From assembly GCA_916048055.1 (NCBI GenBank), contig CAJZHL010000028.1, positions 682,001 to 746,000 of the forward strand: DNA of 64,000 bases, read 5' to 3'. Of the stretch, positions 1 through 11,800 are shown piece after piece. The number at the start of each line of letters is the position of its first letter. Within the stretch, counting starts at the first letter, position 1. The position numbers and the translations under genes were made by a program. The notes under the pieces were generated by a model. It saw only the letters and a program-made list of their open reading frames with translations, ran no database searches and had not been told where the DNA came from. This DNA comes from Pedinophyceae sp. YPF-701 (lineage: Eukaryota > Chlorophyta > Pedinophyceae).

Positions 1-140
1 CGCCAGGGCCCCACGCGGCCCCGCGACCCGCGCCGCGCCATTCACCCCCCCCCGCGCTTCGCTGCTCCCCTGGGCGGCATCCACACGAGCCTGCGCCGCG
101 CGCACGGCCCACCGCCGCCGCCCCCGCTGTCCCACTGCAG
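1..140 (+). other. End of an upstream intron of the nucleotidyltransferase gene
   Basis: The bases just before 141 form a pyrimidine-rich stretch ending in ctgcag, a typical acceptor, and the reading frame that carries the conserved protein starts at 141. Most or all of 1-140 is therefore intron. Any earlier exon lies outside the window. Confidence 0.6.
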
Positions 141-1433
141 ATTCGTGCGATCTCTGTCATCCCCGCGGAGGTCCAGGTCGTCAAACTGCTCGTCGGGACC
201 ACGAAAGTGGACATATCCTTCAATCAGCAAGGCGGGCTCTGCACGCTCTGCTTCCTCGAAGAAGTGGACCGCATCGTGCAGCGCGGACACCTCTTCAAGC
301 GATCAGTCCTCCTCGCCAAGGCCTGGGCCTACCACGAGGCCAGGGTGCGCGCCCACGCACCGCAGCTGCCCGCACACTCACACTCACGCGCACCCGCGCC
401 GCGCCGCGCCGCGCCGGCCCCGGCTGACCCCTCCCCCGCGCCCACCTGCGCCCTGCAGATCCTCGGCTCGCATTGCTTCCTGCTCGCCACGTACGCCCTG
501 GAGGTGGTGGTGCTGCACGTGATCAACCGGCATCACGCGGAGGTGTCGCACCCGCTCGACGTCCTCGTCAAGGTCCTCGAGTGCCTCGCGACGTTCGACT
601 GGGACACGGACTGCCTGTCCATCCAGCGCGCCATCCCGCAGGTGCGCGCGCGCCGACCGCCGCCCCGGCAATCCACGTCGTCCGCGGTGCCGGCACCCAC
701 GTGACGCCCGCCGCGCCCCCGCGACCCGTCCCGCAGGCGCAGCACGTCGGCAACGAGCACGAGGCGCTCCAGGCGCACGAGTCCGGCAACCTGCTGTCGA
801 TGCGCGAGCTCCAGGACCTCGTCACGCAGTACTCCCCCCTGGCCATGCCCGTGCGCGGCAAGGCCGGCGGGGACCGGTACTTCGCGGTCCGGCAGCTCAA
901 CATCGTCGACCCGCTGCTCCCGACGAACAACCTCGGCCGGTCGGTCAGCTCGCGGTCGATCTCCACGGTGCTGCAGCGCTCCAAGGCGGCGCACGAGGCG
1001 ATGACGGAGGTGCTGGCGTCGCGGGACGCGCACGCGGCAGTGCGGAGCCTGGAGCGGTTCTTCAGGAACACGCTCGACATGTGCGGCGCGCAGAGCGGCG
1101 CTGGCAGCGACGGCGCAGCGCACGCGGGGCCGGGGGGGCGCGGGGCGCACCGGCGGACGCTCAGCGCGGGCGGGGCCGCCGTGCCCGTCACGATCGGTGC
1201 CGGGCGCGCGGGTCCGCACGGCGCCGGGCAGCCACTGGGCGCCCCGCAGCCGGCCACACACCCTGTCCCCGCTGACGCAACAACCACCAACATGCGCCGG
1301 TCGGTGAGCCATCACCAGATCGACCTCGTCCCCCCACACATCGGGCAGCACGCTCCGGCGACGCCCGCGGCCGCGCACCCGGCGCCGCCGCGCGGCGCGC
1401 GCACCCCGTGCGCCCGGCGGCGTTCCCGGCCGT

Positions 1434-1465
<32 letters not shown>

Positions 1466-3249
1466 GCAACACCGCGCCGTCGCAGAGCGGCGATAGCAAC
1501 CACAACTTCCTCCCCGTGACCGCGCCGTCCACGCCGCAAAGCGGCCGCACGTGGGCCTCGGAGATCGTGCTTGACAGCGGCGCGCCTGCAGCGCCGTCGT
1601 CGCGGAGCAGCGCGCACCCAGCGCCGCCGCCGGGGCACGCGAAGCAGTCCGGACCGCCCCTGGCGCGCTCCGCACACAGCAACGCCGCCGCCGCCCCGCA
1701 GCCCGCGCCGGCGCGCGGCACGTGGTCGCCGCCGCCCGGGCACCTGTTGGCGTTCCTGGGGCAGAGCGGGCGGCCGCAGGGCGCCGGGGACGGGCACCAG
1801 TGGCCCCTGCAAGGCCACGGAGGGCCGCGCGGCGGCTCCGCGGCGCCACCACCGCCGCCGCCGCCCCCACCGCCGCCGCCGCGCGAGGCGCCGGCCCTCT
1901 CGGAGGAGTCCCTGCGGAGCGTCGGCATCGTCATGGGCTCGGATCCGTTCGGGAACGACTTCAAGCAGCTCGTGAGGAACCTCGCGATCGCGCGGAAGGC
2001 CCACTTGCGGCGTATGGCGGGCCCAAGTGCGCAGCAGCTCGGCAACGGTGCGAAGGGCGCGAGGGGGAAGGAGGCGAAGCCCGCGGCCGCGGACGGCGCC
2101 GCGCACGGCCGTGGCGGCGCGAAGGAGGGCGTGGGCGCCGGCGCGCGGTCCGAGGGCAAGGGCGCGGGGAGCCAGCGTGCCGCCGGGGCCGGTGTTGCGG
2201 GGGGCGCGAGCGGCGCGAAGGACCACTCTCCGGAGAGCGTGCGCGCGCACGCGGCTCAGCAGCGGTCGCGGCGGCACAGCGAGGGGCCCGGGTCGTTCCA
2301 CCACGCGTCGGAGGGCGGCGGCGAGGACGACGAGCGCGACGGGTACGCGTCGCCGCGCATGACGGGGCCGTCGTCGCCGCTGCCGAGCAGCGTGCCGGCC
2401 TCCCCGATGCCCGAGATGCGGCTCAACGACGCGCACGGGTACCAGCGCAGGCCCGCCGACGAGCGCGTCGCGCTCGACAGCCTGAGTACCTCGTCGGCCG
2501 ACAGCGGGCCGCGGCTCCCCACGCTGCGCGCCGGCGGGTCCCTCCCGAGCGACGAGGGCGCGTCGTCCGTCGAGAGCGAGCGCGGCGCGTGGGGACAGAC
2601 CCGCTCCACCCGCGGCGCCCTCGCAAACGGCCACGTGCTGCACACCACGAAACGCAACGCCGAGCGCTCCACGAGCCCGACGGCCGAGAACGACCCCGCG
2701 GGGCCGCGCGCCGACAGCTTCGACGACGCGCGCTCGCACAGCCCGCCCAGCTCGGCCACGCTCGGGCACACCGCCGCGTGGGCGTCCCGGCCCATGTCGT
2801 GGAAGGAAGTGCTCAAGTCGTCCCCGCCCGCAGCGCAGGCGTCGCAGGGCAGCGCGCCGACGGCGGCGGCGTCGCTGCCGGCGCAGCAGGCGTCGTCGGG
2901 GCCCGGGCCGCGGCCTGCGTCGGCGCGTGGCCCGCAGTCGGCGAGCGCTGGCGAGGGGCGTACGAGCGGGGCTGGCGGGGACGGAGGGGGCGGGGGGCGC
3001 GGGCGGAAGGGTCGCGGGAAGGGCGGGGGCGACCGGTCGGGGCACTCGTCGCAGGCCGGGCGGCGGGGTGGCGGCGCGAGCGCGCAGGGGGGGGCGTCGG
3101 TGCCGGGCTCACCCCGGCGGCGGGGCAACTCGCACGGGACGGCGGGCGCGATGGCGTGGGCGCGGTTCTCGCTCGACGACGACTTCCCCTCGCTGGCGGC
3201 GGGGGCGCACGACAAGGCCGCTGCGCGCAGCGGTGGGAGCGGTGACTGA
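141..3249 (+). CDS. PAP/OAS1-type nucleotidyltransferase, 5' end missing
   Basis: This is the 3' part of a gene for a plant-type non-canonical nucleotidyltransferase with a PAP/OAS1 substrate-binding domain. Exons are 141-344, 459-641, 737-1303 and 1486-3249, which join without a stop to give about 905 residues. Exon 1 carries VDISFNQ, where the Asp should be the third catalytic carboxylate of the polymerase beta fold. It is followed by the helical domain (HLFKRSVLLAKAW, STYAL-like ATYALEVVVLHVI) and by INIVDP-like and NNLGRSV motifs typical of the plant family. The last 590 residues are disordered, rich in Gly, Ser, Pro and Arg, and probably a protein or RNA tether. The intron 1304-1485 contains a long CCG run and is needed to change frame. 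The family adds nucleotides to RNA 3' ends, but the substrate of the plant clade is not settled. Confidence 0.85.
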
Positions 3250-4129
3250 CGGACGACGTCTCCTGCGCAGCCCCCGACGTGCAGGCGCTGGGCAGGCCTC
3301 CCGGTCCACGGTCGCTGGTGTATCGGCGATGTCGTTCAGCGCGCGGACGCCCGGTTGGGTGCCCGGTGACGCATCACCCGGGCACCCGTGGATGCGCCGG
3401 AGTGCGACGCTGGCAGCGGAGCCCGCGGTATCAGATCCACATTGCAGCTTACGAACACGACAAGGCAGCGGGAGTATCGACGCGCTCGATGCGGTCGTGA
3501 TCGTTCACCCCCCCCTTCAGACCATCCCGAAACTCACAACTCCCCCCCCTCATTGGTGCTACACAGCTCGCGTCCAGCCGGCCGCACTGGCCTCGCGATC
3601 GATTGCTCACCGGTGCACCCGTAGGAGTGCCCGTCGCTGCTCGCGACACTCGCGGCGGCGCCGGCCCCGGCGTCGGTGAGGTCCTTCAGAAGTCATTTGC
3701 AGCAGATTGCCACGCACGGCCAAATTTCCCCTGTTGCCTGCCCGCGGCCAACGCACACAACGTCCCGCGGCCATGTGATGCTCACGCAATCAACCGCGGG
3801 CCCGCGCACGCGCCTTGCTGCCCGCCGCGCCTCAGGGCATCCGGCGATCCGGTCGAGATGAGTCGTGTCGCGGTCGAGCCCGCAACTCACGTTCGCGTCT
3901 CAAGCACGCGTCGTGCGAGATCAAGCGTCACAGGCCTAGGCGGCGAGGATCGTGCAGTCGCCTGTGATGCGCGCCCTGAGGCTCGACAGCGTGAGGCGAG
4001 CACGCGTGCGAGCAATCCACCGCTGTCGTTGCTCTCGGCCATACACCCATCTTGGCCATCTCCTGCGGCCCTCGTTCGGTTTGCCGAGAGCGCTCCAGGC
4101 GAGGTCGAAGCCGCGTTTGTCCTACCGGA
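3250..4129. other. Intergenic, nothing recognised
   Basis: This lies between two convergent genes. Open frames on the plus strand (for example 3603-4379) have no recognisable motif and overlap the coding exon on the other strand. A poly-C run sits near 3507-3552. No RNA gene or repeat was recognised. Confidence 0.5.
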
Positions 4130-5339
4130 CTACTGCCCGTCGTCCGAGGCAGCGTCGCCGCGCAGCAGCCCCGCGAGGCGGCCACCGAAGCCGAACACCG
4201 GCGGCGCCGCGTCACCGGCGGGCGCGAAGAACCCGCCAGGCGGGAACAGCACACCCCCGGTGCCACTCGCGCCCGCAGGCGCGTCCCCGAGCGCCTCCAG
4301 GATGAAGCCAGCGATCGGGGAGCGCGGCAGGCAGAACCCGCCGCCCGGCACGCCGCGGCCGGGGCTGCCGCGGAAGTAGGGGATGCAGGCGAGGCGGGAG
4401 TTGCACGGCGCTGCGGCAATGTCCTGCAGGTCGTTGATACAGCGAGCGCCCAACGGGAGCGTGCGAGTGTCATCCGGCTGCGGGAGCTCGAGGTTCTCGA
4501 GGTCTTCGAGGTAGACAGGCAGGCCGTTGTCGTCTGCGAAGGGTCAAGAACAAAACCAGAGGCACGGTGGCGTCATTAGTGCTGTTGCGTCATGGTTGCT
4601 GTTTCCCCCAATTCGCAGAGCGAGCCGCGGCGATGAGCGTTCAAGAGCGTTCTCTTCCGAGAGCTCATCCTGTCGGTTTCGCGGGGGCTGCGACGCACCG
4701 ATGTAGCACGGGCACGGTGTCGTGACGCACTGAATCGGACAGTCGATCACGTCCGGGTCCCCGAGGCGCGGAATGAGAGGGCGCAGGCGCAGCCGCTGGA
4801 CCAGCCTCTCGAAGCGCCGGCCGCCGTCCTCGACGAGCCGCTGGAAGAAGCCAAGCACGGGCCCGCCCGTGGTCCCATCAGAGTCCCCTGTCTGGGCCAT
4901 GGGCGGCGCGGTGTCGGTCGGCAGGCCCGTGATCGCGACCGTGCCGTCCGGAAGCGGCTCGCCGGGCATGCAAGCACCGCTGTCCGTCCACGTGCAGAAC
5001 CCTGCGTGGCGTGGCAAGGCGGTTGCGTTCGACAGATACGAGAAAAGAGACCTTGGAGTCACGACGAATCGAAGGTGGTGGTGACCCGCAAAGTGCAGCG
5101 GCTGCGCCGTCCCAGTCCCTCGGATGCGTGTATCGGCGGGAAGGTCGCGGGGCCGCAAGCACTCGCGCGGTGCGGTGACAGGGCACATGCAACCTGGGAA
5201 GCAGACCTGCATCGGTGGCGACGCCGTTGCAGGTGTCGGGGGTGGCGAAGCTCTGGCAGGCGATCGCCAGCGAGGGCGTTGCGACGCTCAGCGCCACGAC
5301 CGTGACGGCGAGGGAGTGCCAGGCAGCGGGCCGCCTCAT
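4130..5339 (-). CDS. Predicted secreted cysteine-rich protein, unknown function
   Basis: The first 26 residues (start at 5339) form a clear signal peptide: a basic start, then a hydrophobic run ending near ATPSLAIA. Downstream exons 5001-4699 and 4533-4130 are supported by matching splice phases. A phase-1 intron at 4698-4534 joins CPCYI to DDNGLPVYLEDLENLELPQ, and another at 5085-5002 joins LHFAG to FCTWTDSGACMPG. The mature part has about 14 cysteines spread over several small clusters, then a Gly/Pro/Phe-rich tail. Between the signal peptide and the next cysteine cluster (near 5205-5212) the frame changes without an intron I can place, so the 5' joint is unresolved: a base error, a very small intron or a different first exon. 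No family recognised. Confidence 0.5.
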
Positions 5340-5707
5340 GGTTCAGAACAAATGGCCTGAATCAGGTGGTCCGTGAGTGGAAGTCAGTCTTTACGCAAAA
5401 GGAGAGGGAGGTGATTGAAGCTCGTTCCGATATCTGTGCGGGCGACGGGCCGTCGCTGCAGCATTAGGTCCCGTCCGTGAACATCACCTGGTGACGTGGC
5501 AGGCTGACACGAACGCGCCCTCGACAGACCGAACAGCGTCGCTCGGCGGGCTTTCGCGCGCTCGCCGCGTGCGGTTTGTGTGCCCCCAGGAGACCGCAGT
5601 CGCACTGCAGACTCGGCCACATCATATGTTTGAGACGACCAATGCAGAATCAAATATCACTTGCTTGCGATGGAACAAAAGCTTCTTCTCCGATGTGGGG
5701 CCGCCTC
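5340..5707. other. Intergenic, nothing recognised
   Basis: Upstream region of the secreted-protein gene and downstream region of the Josephin gene, both on the minus strand. It is less GC-rich than its neighbours. No gene, repeat or RNA seen. Confidence 0.5.
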
Positions 5708-7610
5708 TCAGCGGCGCTCCACGATGAGCACCTCCCTGTCCTGCACGCCCATGTCCACCAGGGCGCCGCTTCCGGACAGCACCTGCCGCGGAAACGACTT
5801 CGACACGCGATGCCGCTCCGCGTCCACGCCAAGTCGCGACAACGCCGCGCACAGCTCCGCCAGCCCCGCGCTCCTCCCCAGCTCGATCTGCTCGCGCGAG
5901 CCCGAGGGCAGGCGAACCACGACGTGCAGCTGCGGGCCGTCGGACCGGCGCGGTGCAGCGGGCGCGGCGCCGCGATCAGGGGGGCTGTGATGCCTGACTC
6001 CGGCCTCGACGGCGGCCGCCGGGGCGGCAGCGTGCGCCTCGAGGGACATCGCAATCGCCTTCGCGAGCTCCGAGTCATCTGGCGGGAGGCCCGCGTTCTC
6101 CAGCAGCTCCCGCGTGGCCGTTTTCGCGACAGGCGGTTGTTGCGGTTGTTGCTGCGACGGCGCGTGCTCCTTCAGTGACTCCGCAATCGCGCGGGCCAGG
6201 TCGTCGTCGCTGCCGCCGCCGACCTGCGACCGTCGCCGCACGGACACCGGCGTCAGGGCACGAAAATGATGGTCAACCAAAAAATCATGTTTCAACACCG
6301 CGTTGTGTTTCGGCCGTGACCCGCGCATGTCGTGAAACGATCCGCGCGGTACGCACGGTCACCGCGCGCGCAACCGACGCCGGATCTCGCGGCAAGTCCG
6401 CGGCCGCCACTCACCGTCCCCGCGCCGCCCACGTCGGCGACGCTGGCAGCAATCGCCGCTGCCAGGTCGTCGTCGGCGTCGTCCGCGAACGCAGGCGGCT
6501 TCCCTGCGCCGCTCCCCGTCGACAGCTTCTGCCCCTGGCCCGCGCGTGCCAGCACGTTATGCATCACCGCCGCCACGCGGCTGCGGTGCCGCGCCCCCTC
6601 CGCCTCCTTGCTCAAACTCTTCGCTTCGTCAGGCGTGAGCCACGTGCCGCGCGTGCGCGCCGCCTCGGCACCCGGAGGGCCGCCGGGCGCCGGCAGGTCG
6701 CCCCGGATGACGAAAATGGTATAACCCTGTTCTTCAAGGGAGGACAGAAAGGCTGACAGGTAGAACGCAGTGACTGGCGCCGGGGCGGGTTTGAGCGAGT
6801 TGAAGTCCCACCAGGACCCGTCCGACACCTGCGGAGAGGCACAGCGGTCGTGGGAGTTCGCGTTCGCGCGGGGCCTGGCTTGGAGGCGCGGCTTGGCGTT
6901 GTTGTTGTTGCTGTGTGAGGACGAGGGGGCGTGCCTTCCGGACGGTGAACCAGTGCTCGGAGAGGTTGCATATGAAGGCCTGTTCGTCCTCGGGCGCCTT
7001 CCCTGCCGTGTCGCGCACCCGCGGGCTGCGCAGCGGAATACACTCCAGGCCAAACCGCGCGAGAGCGCGCGCGAGCACCTGGACGGAGAACATCCCGTCC
7101 TCCCGCACGTTGCTCGACTCCTCTGCCATGAACTGCACACCGCAACCGCGCCGGCGGGGAAACGCGGTCGACACACAGCGCGCTCCACCCTCGTACGCGC
7201 CCCGCCGCACCCCGCGGCGTCGTGCGGTGCGCCGGGCGGGGCAGCGAGGCCGCGTGGCGAGCAGCAGAGCAGCGGGGCTATCGTTCGCTGCTCCTTCGGG
7301 CCTCACCCGCAGATAGCTCTCTTCGTCCACGCCCCCCTCGGCCATCAACTTCCGCTCCTCCTCGTCGACCTCCGCCGCGATGTCCGCGAGGTCCACCTCC
7401 GTCAAGAACGGCCCCTGCGAGAGCCCCATCACACGTGGATCCTGCTGGCCGGCTCCTCGCGGGCGCTCGCCGCGCGTGTGCCGCGGGTGAACGGACCTGA
7501 GTGGGTGGGTTGGCGGGGAAGGGAAACGAGCGTTGACACACCTGGAGCAGACTGTTGACGGCGTGGACCCCGCACAACGACGCTTCTTGCTTCTCGTGGT
7601 ACAGCTTCAT
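5708..7610 (-). CDS. ATXN3: Ataxin-3-like Josephin deubiquitinase with UIMs and UBX-like C-terminus
   Basis: A Machado-Joseph-type cysteine protease that trims ubiquitin chains. Exons are 7610-7542, 7414-7307, 7132-6935, 6828-6415 and 6223-5708, giving 434 residues in frame. The Josephin domain (1-185) has the oxyanion Gln8, catalytic Cys13 (in QEASLCGVHAVNSLLQ), His119 (EHWFTVRK) and Asn135 (WWDFNS), matching the human positions almost one for one. Three ubiquitin-interacting motifs follow: DDLAAAIAASV (about 248-258), DDLARAIAESL (270-280) and SELAKAIAMSL (314-324). Residues 360-434 look like a UBX beta-grasp domain (VRLPSG, FPRQVL, LVDMGVQDREVLIV), which would let it dock on the Cdc48/p97 segregase. 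The ATG at 7610 fits the family start. The third intron begins with GC rather than GT. Confidence 0.9.
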
Positions 7611-8870
7611 CGCGCGCCCCGCACGCGCCCCGGACACGGGCGTGCCGCGCGTTCCTTGGCGTGGGTCGGTGCACGCGGCCTAGCCCGACAGGCGGGGACA
7701 CGGCTCGACCGGTCCCTCCTGCCACGCGCGCTACGTCACAGCGCCTCGCCGTGGCCCGAGCCGCGCCGCGAACAGACAGACGGTGCCCCTGAGGCTGCCC
7801 CGCGCGCCCCTGTGCTGTTGCAAACGACGATCGAGGGTGCTGCGTTCAGGTGGGGCGCAAACTGCTGGTGGAGATAGAGTGGCGCCGCCCCGTGGCAACG
7901 GCGTCCCTTGCCCGGGCCTCGGTCCGTGTGCCACGCGAGCGCCGCGCGCCCGCCTGACGAAGGGCCAGCAGCGGGACACCACCCCGGCTGCCTGCGGGCG
8001 CGAAACGAGGCCCCGCGTGCGGGCGTGTTCGCGGCAGTTGGCGTGGAACACTTCGCACACCGCAATCTGACTTCGCACGCAGCGGAGCGACCGCAGCGCG
8101 TACCGCGAAGTGCATGACCAGCAAGAGAAGCGCAGGTGAGGCGCAGCGGGGCGCAAAACACCCCCTGTTGCACGCGTGTCGGACAGAATGCCGCATCGTC
8201 GCGGTGCCGCGCTCCTATCAACGAAGTGCGGGCCGCGTACCCGCTCTGAGGCTCTCAGCAAGCGATGCGACGCGGCGGGCCGCGACGGGCTGCCTCGAAC
8301 GCGCCGCGGCCTGCGCGGCCCGCCGCGCGCAGCGCATACCTGGGGCTGCCGGCCACGCCCGCCGCTTCCGCTCGCGCCTACGCGTGCGACGCTCATGCAC
8401 ACTTGTGCTCATGTGCTGCGCTGCGGGAGACGCGTGCGGGGACGCGCTGCCGGCGTCGGAAAACCGTCGCGCGCGCGCGCGAATCCGAGCCCCTCGCGCC
8501 ACTGTCCCAACGCATGGGACGCATTCCCCGTTGTCGCCCGCCCGCCCCGTACGAGGCGACCATGCTGAGACCGCTGCCCCTCTGGAACTTACTGCGGCGT
8601 CTCCGGCCCGCTGGAACCTCTCACGAGCGGTCCGTGCGTGGTCGATTGCCACATAGTAGGCAGAAGGTCGATCCCGGAAGAATATCTCCGCGACGGGCGT
8701 CCTGCAGCGCGACCGCGCGGCTCCCCCTGACTGGCTGCCCCTTGCTGCCGCGGGCCGGGATCGCGCTTTCGCGTCGAGCTGTCCGCCGGCCGCGATGCTG
8801 ACGTAATGTCGTGTCCCGTTGCGGCGCAGGACCACTGGATCCCCCCGCTAGCGAGTCCAAGCGAGCCAAG
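7611..8870. promoter_or_regulatory. Divergent intergenic region between ataxin-3-like and UBA1 genes
   Basis: Two genes of the ubiquitin system are transcribed away from each other across this 1.26 kb. It probably holds both promoters and 5' leaders. An acceptor-like gcgcag at 8824-8829 suggests an intron in the UBA1 leader. Open frames in both strands have no recognisable protein features. No TATA box or other element can be named with confidence. Confidence 0.4.
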
Positions 8871-11800
8871 ATGACTGCCACGGGGGGCGGCAAAGCACCC
8901 GCCCCGGGCGGCGGGCAGATCGACGAGGACCTGCACAGCCGGCAGCTCGCCGTGTACGGCCGGGAGAGCATGACGCGCATGGCCAGCGCAAGCGTGCTCG
9001 TCATCGGCCTCAAGTGCGCCCCCACCCCCCTGCGCACACCACCCACCTCGAGCACCACACTGCATCCTCCCGCAGTCCCAGACCGACACCGCTCTCCCGC
9101 TCACATCCGCGCAACGCGGCGTTCCGCGTACCCCGTCCTCCGACCCCTTCACCCCCCCCCTGCTCGCCACTGCGTAAACGTACGCGACGTGCCTCTCCAC
9201 GGGCCGCGAATTGCGCGACGCGAACGTGGCCGCGGCCGCGCTGGTGCTCGCAGGGGTCTGGGCGCGGAGATCGCGAAGAACGTGATCCTCGCGGGCGTGA
9301 AGGCGGTCACGCTGTTCGACAACGGCGCCACCGAGCTCGCGGACCTCTCCGGGCAGTTCTACCTGGGGGAGTCCGACGTCGGGAAGCCGCGCGCGCAGGC
9401 GTGCATGGCGAAGCTCGCGGAGCTCAACCGCGCGGTCCAGGTGGAGGCCAGCACCGCCGACGAGGCGGACTTGACCAAGGGGGAGTTTTTGCGTCAGTTC
9501 CAGTGCGTGGTGGCCACCGACATGCGCGCCGACGCGTGCGTCGCCGCGGACGCGGCCTGCCACGCCCAGGGCATCCCGTTCATCCGCGCGGACGTCCACG
9601 GCGTGTTCGCGCGCGTGTTCTGCGACTTTGGCCCTGAGTTTGTCGTGGCCGACACCGACGGCGAGGAGCCGCACACCGGCATCATCGCCTCCATCGAGAA
9701 GGGCAGCCCCGCGCTCGTCACCTGCATCGACGACGAGCGCCTGCAGTTCCAGGTCCGCACCGCCCACCCACAGAAGGACACACCCCCCAAAACAAAACCC
9801 CCCTCCTTCGCCCACGCACGCCCCCCGCTGTCCGTTCCCCTCCGCGCAGGACGGCGACCTCGTGACGTTCACGGAGGTGGAGGGCATGACCCCGCTGAAC
9901 GACGGCGTGCCACGCAAGGTGATGAACTGCAAGGCCACGTCCTTCCAGCTGGACTGCGACACGACGGGCTTCCCGGAGTACACCCGCGGGGGCATGGTCG
10001 CGCAGGTGAAGCAGCCGAAGAAGCTGGCCTTCAAGCCGCTCAAGGACGCGCTCGTTGCGCCCGGCGAGATCATGATGATGGACTTCTCGAAATTCGACCG
10101 GCCCCCGCACCTCCACGTGGCGTACCAGGCGCTGGACGCGTTCGTGGCGCGCGAGGGGCGCCTCCCGCGGCCGTGGGACGGCGCGGACGCGGACGCGGTG
10201 GTCGCGCTGGCCAAGGAGGCCAACGCGGCGCTGACGGAGGCCGCGCGGGTCGAGGAGGTCGACGCGAAGGTCGCCGGGCTGCTCGCGAAGACCGCGGCGG
10301 GGCAGCTCAACCCGATGTGCGCGACTGTCGGCGGCATCGTCGGGCAGGAGGTCGTCAAGGCCGTTTCGGGGAAGTTCCACCCCGTGCACCAGTTCCTGTA
10401 CCTGGACGCGATCGAGGCGCTGCCGGACGAGGCGGAGATGACGGCCGAGGAGGCGGCGCCGACGGGCTCGCGGTACGACGGGCAGATCGCGGTGCTGGGC
10501 AAGCGCCTGCACGCCAAGGTGGCGGCGCTCAACGTGTTCACGGTGGGCGCCGGCGCGCTCGGGTGCGAGTTCCTGAAGAACTTCGCGCTCATGGGCGTCG
10601 GGTGCGGCGGGGGCACCGTCACCGTCACCGACGACGACCAGGTGCGACGCCGCGTTATCATTCCTACTGTGTCAGCAGCGGCGCCATTGGCGGGGTGGTT
10701 GTACGCGGCATCGAAGTGCAGTCGCGTCCCGCAGAGCTGCTGCAGCTCAGAGATGCTTCCAGAAGTCGCTGGTGAACCTCGGGTCGTTGTCCGAGGCGAA
10801 GCTCTCCCATCATGGCGGCGAGCTCGGAATCGAAGCTCGGACTTCTGGCAGCAGCTCTGCGGGACGCGACTGCACTTCGTACCATCACCGCGCCAATGGC
10901 GCCGCCCTGCAGAAGCCGCACGGGGACGGCGCGGCGCTCATCGGCCAGCGAGATGTCCCGACCGCGTGCGACGATTGCAGGCCGCGTGCGGGCGCCGTTG
11001 CGTGTTTCCAGGGCCCATGGTTGGCGCTGTCCGACGCGTGTTGTGGTTTCACGCCCCCTGCAGATCGAGCGCTCCAACCTGTCGCGGCAGTTCCTGTTCC
11101 GCGACTGGGACATCGGGCAGCCCAAGTCGACGTGCGCGTCGCGCGCGGCCAAGGCCATCAACCCGGCGCTGAACATCCGCGCGCTGCAGAACCGCGTGAG
11201 CCCGGACACGGAGGACGTGTTCAACGCCGAGTTCTGGGAGGGCCTCGACGTCGTCGTGAACGCCCTCGACAACGTCAAGGCGCGCCTCTACGTCGACCAG
11301 CGCTGCGTCTACTTCGGCAAGCCGCTCCTCGAGTCGGGCACGCTCGGGCCCAAGTGCAACACCCAGGTAGGATGTTGCCCGCACCTTCGCACCCCCCGCC
11401 TGCGCGCCGCGCGGTCGTCCGTCGCCGTCCGCGCCGCCTGCTGCTCCCGAGCGGGCCGTGGCCGCCCACGTGGGCCCGACGCGTGGGTGGTTGTCCGCTG
11501 GCACGTGCGTGATGGCGATCGTGGTGGCGGTGTTGTTTTTGTTTTCGCGCAGATGGTGATTCCGGAGATGACGGAGAACTACGGGGCGTCGCGGGACCCG
11601 CCGGAGAAGGAGGCGCCGATGTGCACGGTGCACTCGTTCCCGCACAACATCGACCACTGCCTGACGTGGGCGCGCTCGGAGTTCGAGGGGATGTTTGACC
11701 ACTCCCCCTCCGAGGCGCGCAAGTTCCTCGCGGACCCGAAGGCGTTCCTCGCCGACGCGCGCGCCACGCGCGACGTCAGCGCGAAGGAGTCGCTCGAGAA

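Noticed and set aside
1312-3045. Long minus-strand open frame opposite the nucleotidyltransferase tail
   Set aside because: Arg/Pro/Ala-rich antisense shadow of a GC-rich coding exon, with no motif; the same applies to 11049-13256 (-), 21817-22449 (-) and 58644-60968 (+).
10664-11063. Coding frames continuing from E1 exon 3 through the intron
   Set aside because: They interrupt the conserved TVTDDDQ-IERSNLSRQF junction and contain the inverted repeat.
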